Part shown: in pieces, positions 1 through 7,800 of the stretch
How positions within the stretch are numbered: position 1 is the stretch's first letter
How the letters are laid out: every line of letters begins with the position of its first letter
Assembly: GCA_009602725.1 (NCBI GenBank)
Contig: WELB01000015.1
Location: 292,129-305,590, forward strand
Origin: Spirogloea muscicola
Taxonomy: Eukaryota; Streptophyta; Zygnematophyceae; Spirogloeales; Spirogloeaceae
DNA: 13,462 nucleotides
Reading direction: 5' to 3'
Notes under the pieces: generated by a model
The model's input: only the letters and a program-made list of their open reading frames with translations
Told to the model about the DNA's origin: nothing
The model's database searches: none
Translations under genes and position numbers: made by a program

Positions 1-309
1 TGTTGAGCTGGGCTATTCGTTAGTGCCGTATTAGGACTAACTGAATGCCCAGGACCCAGAGTCTCACCATCACTCGGTTGGGGCTCAGGCCGTGAAGAAG
101 CTTGAGGCTCAGGCGATGAGGACGCGGTGCTCTTGAATGGAGCGCCGCGCTCCTTCCTCGCCTTCTTGCCCACGGCAAAGACAGCCTTCTTGCCCATGGC
201 GGTGATGGCGGCAGGGTCCGGCAGGAAGCAGGCCGGCAGCAGCTCAAGGCAGGTGGCGTGGGCGCTGGCAAGCAAGGAGGAGCGGTGGGCAAAAGGAGGA
301 CGGTGGCTC
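1..309 (-). CDS. Second visible exon of the unidentified divergent gene, running off the left edge
   Basis: Acceptor CTCTAACAG at 318-310 opens an exon with one base (G) that completes the split Arg codon from the exon at 744-841. From there the - strand is open for 103 codons to the window edge. It contains SSLLASAHATCLELLPACFL, DPAAITAMGKKAVFAVGKKARKER and then a Pro/Glu/Ser-rich, probably disordered segment. Codon use is GC-rich as in the FAB1 exons. An internal ATG at 197-195 has a good start context (ACCGCCATGG), so a shorter product starting there is an alternative. No domain is recognised. The phase agreement supports a spliced gene, but the function is unknown. Confidence 0.5.
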
Positions 310-743
310 CTGTTAGAGTGAGCAAGCTTGAGCTCACTCGACCCCCTTTTGCCTACATAGAAAGAATGCAGAATCACATGGGCACACTGGGTCCCGGCGG
401 GTCTGCCCACCGGGGGCCCAAGGAGGGCCGGCTGCAGAGCCGGCCCGAGGTGTCCGTTAAGCTAGTCGGGCAGGGGCTGCAGAGCTGGCCCTAGGTGTCC
501 GTTAAGCTGATGTGTCCACAGGTGTGAGGCACATACTCTCACGTGTGATCTGTCTACGTGTCACCCTGATGATCCGGGCAAGCCACCTCTGGAAGCGACA
601 GGTGCTTCCCTAAGTGGGACACTTAAAATAGTATGGAGAATAACGAAAGGAGCTAATGCCTATATTCTAACAGGATGTCCATGGCCAGGGGGTTAAAAAG
701 GTAGCATCCGCCGGGTGGTCCTTGCACTCGGGCTCCCTCAGAC
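310..743 (-). other. Proposed intron of the divergent gene
   Basis: A 434-bp GT-AG interval on the - strand (GTCTGAG...CTAACAG) between the two proposed exons, in matching phase. It contains the 45-bp-period tandem repeat at 430-508. I see no gene or RNA inside it. Confidence 0.45.
430..508. repeat. Imperfect two-copy tandem repeat, period 45 bp
   Basis: A 34-bp block at 430-463, beginning GGCTGCAGAGC and ending TGTCCGTTAAGCT, recurs at 475-508 with two substitutions. It lies within the proposed minus-strand intron. There is no sign of function beyond local duplication. Confidence 0.85.
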
Positions 744-841
744 CTTGTCCATTCCTTTCCCAGCCACCAGTCAATCTGGCCGCGCTTCTTCTTGTACTTG
801 TGCAACTTCTTCTGTTCGGCCACCTTCACGGCATGGCCAGT
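744..841 (-). CDS. Internal exon of an unidentified divergent gene
   Basis: On the - strand, after a pyrimidine-rich run ending CTTCTGAG (about 842-860), 98 bp reads as 32 codons with strongly GC-biased third positions. It includes AVKVAEQKKLHKYKKKRGQ and IDWWLGKEW, a very basic stretch followed by a Trp-rich motif. It ends ACAAG|GTCTGAG, a plausible donor that leaves two bases of a codon. Those two bases are completed exactly by the exon at 1-309. Without splicing the frame runs on to a TAG at 655-653. Any upstream exon would have to lie in or beyond the GC-rich region at 842-1262 and I could not place it. I do not recognise the family. Confidence 0.55.
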
Positions 842-1105
842 CTCAGAAGCGAGAGAGAAGGCGCGCGGGGCGCATGAAATGAAATGGAGGCCAATTCAAG
901 CCGATACATTGTTCAGGCAGAGTCTGGGGCAAATAAAACAGGGCTTCATAATACAGAAGTAATGGGGAGGGGGGACTGACATACGGAAAGAATGACATGG
1001 GAAGAATAATAGCAGGGCCGCCTTCTAGGCCTCGCCGCAACTCGCGGCGGAAGGTGCGGCGCGGCATCGGGACGCTTGCGCAGGCCAAGTCCGCTGCAGC
1101 CATCG

Positions 1106-1145
1106 CCGCCGCCGCCGCCGCCGCCGGCGGCGGCGGCGGCGGCGG
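1106..1145. repeat. Perfect GCC/GGC inverted repeat
   Basis: Twenty bases of GCC-type triplet repeat (1106-1125) are followed without a spacer by their exact reverse complement (1126-1145). In the FAB1 leader RNA this would fold into a very stable hairpin about 120 nt before the start codon. It is flanked on the right by a 15-bp tandem repeat. Confidence 0.9.
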
Positions 1146-1170
1146 TTTCGGCGACGGCGGTTTCGGCGAC
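1141..1170. repeat. 15-bp tandem repeat, two perfect copies
   Basis: The unit GGCGGTTTCGGCGAC occurs at 1141-1155 and again at 1156-1170, followed by a partial GGCGGC. It overlaps the right end of the inverted repeat and lies in the FAB1 leader. Confidence 0.9.
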
Positions 1171-1262
1171 GGCGGCGGCAGTGGCGTCTGTGGCGACGGG
1201 GACAGCGGCCGTGGTGGCGGCCGCTCGGTGGCAGCAGCAGCGGCAGCGGCCGGCAGCTAGGC

Positions 1263-1878
1263 ATGGACGCAAATGTGCGCCGTGAGCGCGGTTCCGACGG
1301 CGGCAGCGGCGGCGCCGCCGTGGAGGACGGCCAGCAGAAGGCGCCGGCGGCTGGCGCCGCCGCCGCTGCGGCCGCCGCTGACGCAGCTATGTCACGCGAC
1401 TTCTGGATGCCCGACCGCGCCTGCCGCGTCTGCTACGAGTGCGACGCTCAGGTGCGCACAGCCCGCTCGTCACGCCGTTCCAGTCGACGGGTGTCAGCTG
1501 AGGCAGGTCATCTCGCCAGCATCACTGCCACCAAAGTCAGGCTGCGGCCAACTGAGAAGCGAAAGGCGATGTTGTCCTGGGGACATGCCATGTCTCCGCT
1601 GCGTGGCTGGCATGAGCGACGGCAGAGCTAACGACGTCTGCTGACGGTCCGCACGCTTTATTGACGCTGGTGTCCTTTGTTTGTTGCACGGCCTGCCACA
1701 GTTCACCATCTTCACTCGGAAGCACCACTGCCGCATCTGCGGGCGCGTCTTCTGCGGCCGCTGCACGCTCAACACCATCCCGGCGTCCGAGACGGACGAG
1801 GGCGAGCGCGTGCGCGTCTGCAGCTTCTGCTTCCGCCTCCGCCAGGACGCCACCCTCGATGCACACCAGCAGGCGCAG
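1263..1878 (+). other. FAB1: FAB1 exons 1-2: N-terminus and FYVE zinc finger
   Basis: Exon 1 (1263-1451) starts with a Ser/Gly/Ala-rich tail containing an eight-Ala run, then RDFWMPD and the first Cys pair (CRVCYEC, residues 54-60). A 250-bp phase-0 intron (gtgcgc...cacag, 1452-1701) splits the finger between the Gln and Phe of the plant DAQFT motif. Exon 2 (1702-1878) resumes with the basic PI3P-binding motif RKHHCRICGR, then CGRC, and finishes with the RVC motif (RVRVCSFC). All eight zinc-binding Cys and the WxxD, RHHCR-type and RVC signatures are present, so the domain should bind PI3P on endosomes. The finger ends near residue 108. Confidence 0.93.
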
Positions 1879-4800
1879 GTCCTCCCACTCCCTAAGCTGT
1901 CACAACATTCAGACAACGCATGGAATTGTATCGCTCACATTGGCAGCTGAGTGCTGACCACTGTTTTAGCTGACCTTTGCTGACCTTGTGCAGGCGCAAG
2001 TGGCAAACTCTCGGTTACAACAGAACCGAGCAGCCACGGGCGTGAAAGACAGTGCTCGGAGCAGTGCCGAACACAGGCAACCCTTGGGGCCAGCAGCAGG
2101 GACAGGTTTGGCGCGGGAGCTTAGTGACCAGAACGTCAACCAGGGGGGGAGACCTGACTATGACGAAGGAGATCGCGAGGAGGCTGCAGGCGACGGCAGC
2201 AGTGGCGGTGGTGGTGGCAGCAAAGGCCCCGCCTTGCACCACCACAACGCCTTTGGGAAGTTTGCAAGGTGAGGCTTCCATGCAATGTATTGAGGGCTAA
2301 GCCAAGCGCTGAACAAGCTCCGCGTCTGACCGGCCCTTACTTGTCATGTGGAGCAAGCATGCAGTGGAAAGTCAGAGGACCTTGTTGTCAGCAAGACTTG
2401 GCCCTCAACAACCACTTAGACAAGTTGTCTGCTCTTGCAATCTGGGCTACAACTGCAGCTACAGCTCAGAAAACGTCCCACTCAAAAACTCACCCAGCCA
2501 GACATCGTGTTGACTCCAGGAGTGACGATGAGGACGAGCTTGATACCAACGGGCGTGTCCCGCTCCTCAATGGCTCCGGTCGATGCCAGGCATCGGGCGA
2601 CGAGGAGGATGACAGTGGTCTCGAGGACACACATCAGCGCTCCTACCGCCACTTTGACAGGGAGGATGTGGACCTAGACGGAGCGGCAGCAGGGCTAGCA
2701 GCCTGCGGCGAGACCTCGTCAGGCTTCCCGTCCCGAGCTGCCAGCGACCAGGACCTGCCAGGGCTGGCAACAATGACAGTGCGCCGCGAGAATGAGCCAG
2801 CAGCAGCCAGGGCGCAGGCCGATGAGTACTTGGCAAGGCCACTGGGCAAGCCGTCGGCTGATCTGGAGGACGGGGTTGAGGACTTGCCGGAGGACGAAAC
2901 AAGTGACGCGCCCATGTACGAGGAGGCCCTGGACCCGGCCATGGTCGCCGCAGCTTGCGACAACGGTGCCATTGAGGATGTGTCGCAGCTCTGGATACCG
3001 CCGCCGCCCGAGGACGAGGGCGAGAACGTGACACTGCGTGCGCTGGCAGATGAGGACTCTGACGAGGACGGCGGCTGGGGCACTGGGCGGGCGAACGGCG
3101 GCAGCCCGGTCGGCGGCAGCAGCAGCAGTGGTGGCGCCAGGTTGTCGCCCCACGACCTGGGCGACCGACAGGCCTCGGCAGCCGACGAGCACCGTCAAGC
3201 ACTGCGTGCTGTCGTGGACGGCCACTTCCGAGCACTAGTCGTGCAGCTCCTGCGCTCAGAGGAGGTTGAGTGTACCTCTGCTCCCTGTGGCGAAATGGAC
3301 GAGGTTGGTGCCGGTGGCGGTTCGCGGTGGCTTGGCGTCGTGTCCGCGCTGGCCCTGCAGGCTGCGAGCCTCGTGAAGCCCGACACGAGCAAGGGCGGGT
3401 GCATGGACCCGGGTGGGTATGTCAAGGTCAAGTGCATCGCCAGCGGGCAGCCAGAGGACAGGCAGGCATCGTTCCTCATGCTCTGATGTGCTCTCGTCTT
3501 TGACCTCCTGGCTTCCTCTCTCCCTCCTCCCTCTGCCCTGCTTGTCAAACCTCCCTCCCACTCACGTTGTCCCCCCCTTTACTTGGTGGTGACCTCCCCC
3601 CTTCAGCCTTTCTCCCCTTCCTGAGTCCCTGCCCAGCCCCCCCCTCTTCTCTCCCCCTCTCTTTTCCTCCTCCTGTCCCTCACTGTGTGCTCGCCTGTGC
3701 TCCTCCTCATCAGACGCTCTCAATATCCTCTCTCTTCCCACTCTCTCACCTCTCATGTCCCCTCCTCCCTCCGTGACTACTTTCTGCCAAATTCTGAGAG
3801 GGACGCATGGCCCTGCTTTGAATCTGCTCGCACTAACACCTGCTTGCTTGAGGCGCAGCCGGGTTGTGAAGGGCGTGGTATGTTGCAAGAATCTTGCCAA
3901 TTTGCCGCATGACTGCCCTGATCAACAACCCCCATATCCTGCTCCTTGGTGGCGCCCTTGAGTACCAGCGTGTGTCCAACCAGTTGTCTTCTTTGGACAC
4001 CCTTCTGCAGCAGGCAAGCTCCCTCTACCTAGATGCTGGTCCTTAAGGATTGACTTTATCAGTCCCTGTTGCAATCAACACTGTCACTTCATGTTTTCAC
4101 ATTGTCTTCTGCTCGGTCACTCTTCCTGACTTGGGTTACTAGATAAGTGTCTGCACATCACAGCAACTTCCTCTGTTTGCAGGAGAGGGACCACCTGAAT
4201 ATGACGGTGGCAAGAATCGAGGAGCACCAGCCAAGCGTGCTGCTGGTCGAGAAGACTGTTTCGCGCTTTGCGCAGGAGCGGCTGCTGAAGAAGGAGATCA
4301 CACTTGTACTTAACGTCAAGATGTCGCTCCTGCAGCGCATTGCACGTTGCACTGGCGCCCAGGTCTTGCCTTACCACTTCTTATAGGGTGTGATTTTGTG
4401 ATGCTCCGCCCACTACCCCTCACGGAACACAGAAGTTGCACTTGCAAGTTGACCGAATTTCTCTGCACCCTGATCCTTGTCTGCATACAATTTCCTTGGT
4501 CTCGCAGTGGCAGCAGTGCATCTCTGTTTGCAGTCGAACTTGGTGCGGTCACTTGGCGTGGATGCACTAGCAGATGCCAAAAATCTAGCAATATTCTCCA
4601 GCCTCTCCTCTGCTATCCGCAATGCCATTTGCAACTGGGCTTGATCAAGTCCTGGTCGTAAGGCTGCAGCCTCCGGGTTGTCCGCTACCCTTGTACATCT
4701 ACTTTAAGGCTCACAAGCGTCCAAATCACCAGCCTGTGCTGTAGGGTTTATGCTGTAGAAAAGCAGTGCTACTGGTGCAGGTTCTTACTATGTCATGTCT

Positions 4801-7800
4801 TGAGCAGGTAGTGCCATCGACGGACCACTTAATGAGTCCCAAGGTTGGGCATTGTGAGGTCTTCTTTGTTGAGAAATTCGAAGAGGACTGCTTCGGAGGG
4901 GGTGCCAGTGTCGGTGCTGGCGCCTCAGCGGCACTCCCGCTGTCATCGCAGAGCTGCGACGAGGCTTCCATATTTGGCGCTGCTCGCCGGGCAGGCAAAA
5001 CACTGATGATCTTTGAGGGCTGCCCTCGCCCGCTTGGATGCACGGTTGGTCTGCTCGCCAATTTACCCGGGCTGGACGCTCAAGAGAAAATATAGATAAA
5101 AATCGTATGGTGTAAATGGGGTTACTCTTGAAGCGCTGCACTGCTGTACCTCAAGCTTTAGCTCAAATTCAAGCTGGTCCCAGATTCCAGGCTTTACATC
5201 TGTAGGTTGGGCTTTCTGTTATTGAGTCTGAGCACTGAACCCTACCACTTCTTGAAGATGGCACCTGCATTCGTGTCCAATCTTTGTTGGGGATGTCAGA
5301 CCTTGCTGCGTCATTCCCTATGTGTGAGGTGTACTTTTGAGCTTTCTGCTACTTTGAAGGTGTAACTTGCTGGCTTGGTCCAACGAATATGCGACTTGGC
5401 ATTGAGATCCTCTGTGCAGGTACTCCTTTTTGGTGCACCGCAGGAGGAGCTCAAGAAGGTGAAGAAGGTGGTGCAATACGCCGTCTTTGCCGCTTATCAC
5501 CTTGCGCTCGAGACTTCGTTCCTAGCCGACGAGGGCGCCACCGTTCCACGGCCCCTGCAGGCGTCACTACTGCCGGGTGCTGTGGCAAATGGCCACAGGC
5601 TAGCAGCCCACAAAGCGGCCGACAATGATGCCAACACGTTGGCACCAGCGCTGGAAGACGGTGCCAACCAAAAGGTGCTGGTAGAGGGGCCACGTAAGGC
5701 TGGGGACTTTGGAGGCTTTCCGCCGGCTCTTGCCCCCCTGCAGATACCAGCAGCTGAGGCATTGGAGCAGCTCTATCTTTCTGGTCCTGGCAGGAGCCTC
5801 TCCTGGTCTGCGCGGGCAGCTAGCAACTTCCATAGAGAGGAAGGGAAGCCAAGAGACAGTGCCGCACCAGCTGCAGGGAATGTTGAGCAGGAGGGTGAGA
5901 GTGGCTGGGAACAGGCAACGGAAAGGGAGGAGGCAGAGGGTGGGGCGACAAATGCAGAGAAGGAGGGGAAGAAGGATGACAATGGCGGCTGCACGGCAGT
6001 GGTGGCTCAGGCACAGCCGTCGTCGCCGCCGTCATCGGACCACAAGGCCATCCTTATCAGCGCGTCGAGCCGCTGCCTGAGGAAGGGCACTGTGTGTGAC
6101 AAGCCTGAGCTGCGCCGCATCAAGTACTATGGCGCGACAGACATGCCTCTCGGCCGCTTCCTCTGCGAGGGCCTGCTGAATGCGGTACATTGTTGAGCGG
6201 CCTGGCATTGCCAGTCCTTTGTTTTAATTTCTCTTCTTCCATCCTCTCTTTCTCCTGTAGTTCCCTCCTCCAGGTTTGCACTTGAATTGGCTTGACAGCC
6301 CATCTCTGACTTCAGCAGCTGCTTTCTTGCTCTTCTGCTGTCCTCGCTTCGCCTGCCTCTCCCCTCCTTTCACTATGTCTGAGATTGACGCATGTGGTGT
6401 TGGGTCAGGCATGGCGGTGCAAGAAGTGCGAGGAGCCAAGTGAGGCGCACGTGCGCGTCTACACGCACCGCGCGGGCAGCCTTGCAATGTCAGTTCGGCG
6501 TTTACCGCCAGAGGCGTCACTCAATGGCGAGCGCGAAGGCAAGCTGTGGATGTGGCATCGTTGCCTGCGATGCGTGCGCGTCAATGGAGTGCCACCGGCG
6601 ACGCGCCGTGTGCTCATGTCATCTGCTGCCTGGGGCCTCAGCTTCGGCAAGTTCTTGGAGCTATCGTTCTCCAACCATGCTGCTGCCAGTCGCGTTGCCG
6701 CCTGCGGTCACTCACTGCACCGCGATTGCCTGCGCTTCTACGGGTAAGAAGGCACTGGAGACACTTGAATGCCACATTCTGCAAGAGTCGTGCTTAGGAT
6801 GCAAAGCTCAAGGGTTTTCTGCATTCTAGCCTTGTGCCTAGGCTTTAGTATCACAAATCCAACGCAGCCTCCTCATTTTCACATAGTAGCAATCCAACTA
6901 AGTAGTGATATATCTGTTGGTACCGCTTTCAGGTCATAGGCTTCGAATAGGAGTCTTATTGCAGATAATTGTCTTGTGACTCAAGTCACAACGTCGTGAC
7001 CTGATCTTCCATTAGTTGGTGATAATAGCTGCTTCTCCCAGAAAATTTGAAGAACCAGGTCCTTAATGTGTGTGCCTTCTGTCGGTTCTTGGCCCTGGCA
7101 GGTGTGGAGCACTCATGGCGTGCTTCCGCTATGCCCCGACCCTGCTGCACACCGTCCATACGCCACCGGCACAGCTAGAGTTCCGAAGTGCTTCGCAGCA
7201 GGACTGGCTCCGTAGGGAGTCAGCCGAGGTACACCTCTTTGCTTTCCCATGACCAAGTTGACGGACTAATTAGCAACATTTGCCAAGACTGATAGTGGCA
7301 GCTGATGATTGACAAATTGGTTTCCACTCTCCGAAGTGAAATTGCAGCAGTGACATGCAACCTTATAGCACTCCTCTCACATTGCTGGGTATAGCGGTGT
7401 TGCGCTGCTTGACATGTTGTGAGGCTAGTTGTACTTGATGCCACTTTAGCACAGGCCTTATTGGGATAGGATGCCCTTCTGTTGGCTCATGCGCCAGGTT
7501 GTCGATAAGGTGGAGCTGGTGTATTTGGAGGTGCTTGACACGCTGCGAGTGATTGGAGAGCGTATTGCGGGCCTGCCCAAAGTGGTGGAGGCCCGCCGTC
7601 GGCTTGTTGAGCTCGAGGCGCTTGTGTGCAAGGAAAAGGCGCAATTTGAGGTGGGAAGCATGCTCAAGTTCTACTTTCGACAGCCTCAAACCCCAGTTCT
7701 CTGTTGACTTAGGCGGAACTTCGTCAATAACATTTCATTGCTCCCTTAGTCCTCATAGCATGAACACCTCCTACATCGTGATCCCACACTGCTAACTATG

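Larger units (their letters stand above)
997..1260 (+). other. Upstream ORF in the FAB1 leader
   Basis: If transcription starts before 997, an 87-codon frame opens at the ATG at 997 and closes at the TAG at 1258-1260, two bases before the FAB1 ATG at 1263. It is rich in Ala and Gly because it reads through the GCC/GGC repeats, so the protein itself is probably not meaningful. A five-codon ORF starts at 992 (stop at 1007-1009). Both would affect FAB1 translation only if they are in the mature leader, which the sequence alone cannot show. Confidence 0.3.
842..1262. promoter_or_regulatory. Shared upstream region between the divergent gene and FAB1
   Basis: This 421-bp interval separates the most upstream visible exon of the - strand gene from the FAB1 start codon. 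It goes from mixed composition (842-1000) to extremely GC-rich (1020-1260). It should hold the FAB1 5' leader and promoter and possibly the first exon and promoter of the opposite gene. I could not identify a TATA box, initiator or transcription start. It also contains FAB1 upstream ATGs at 992 and 997. Confidence 0.4.
3859..6184 (+). other. FAB1: FAB1 exons 5-8: Cpn60/TCP-1-like domain and linker
   Basis: Exon 5 (3859-4013) carries RVVKGVVC and, in a shifted frame, RMTALINN, LLLGGALEYQR and LSSLDTLLQQ. Exon 6 (4183-4362) carries VLLVEKTVSR and RIARCTGAQ. Exon 7 (4808-5044) has VVPSTDHLMSPK, VEKF and FEGCPRPLGCT, with a Gly/Ala/Ser insertion of about 30 residues not expected from plant FAB1. 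Exon 8 (5420-6184) begins VLLFGAPQEELKKVK and YAVFAAYHLALETSFLADEGA. It then runs into a roughly 180-residue low-complexity linker and ends MPLGRFLCEGLLNA. In FAB1 proteins this chaperonin-like domain is thought to mediate assembly with VAC14/FIG4-type partners. Frame is interrupted near 3905. Confidence 0.9.

Noticed and set aside
258-494. Plus-strand frame of 78 codons
   Set aside because: It overlaps the 45-bp repeat and the better supported minus-strand exon, with no motif or coding bias of its own.
843-1103. Minus-strand frame starting at 1103 as the first exon of the divergent gene
   Set aside because: Its good GTATGT donor (near 977) leaves the wrong phase for the exon at 744-841, and the donors that fit the phase are poor, so I could not support the join.
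1494-1916. Minus-strand open frame of 140 codons
   Set aside because: It overlaps intron 1 and the FYVE exon antisense, and no motif supports it.
2567-3235. Minus-strand open frame of 222 codons
   Set aside because: Antisense shadow of FAB1 exon 4; Arg/Pro/His-rich with no domain. The + strand frame is supported by family motifs.
3893-3910. Programmed ribosomal frameshift in FAB1
   Set aside because: No slippery heptamer is evident at the junction, FAB1 genes are not known to use frameshifting, and a second unrelated break at 11710 makes indels a simpler explanation.
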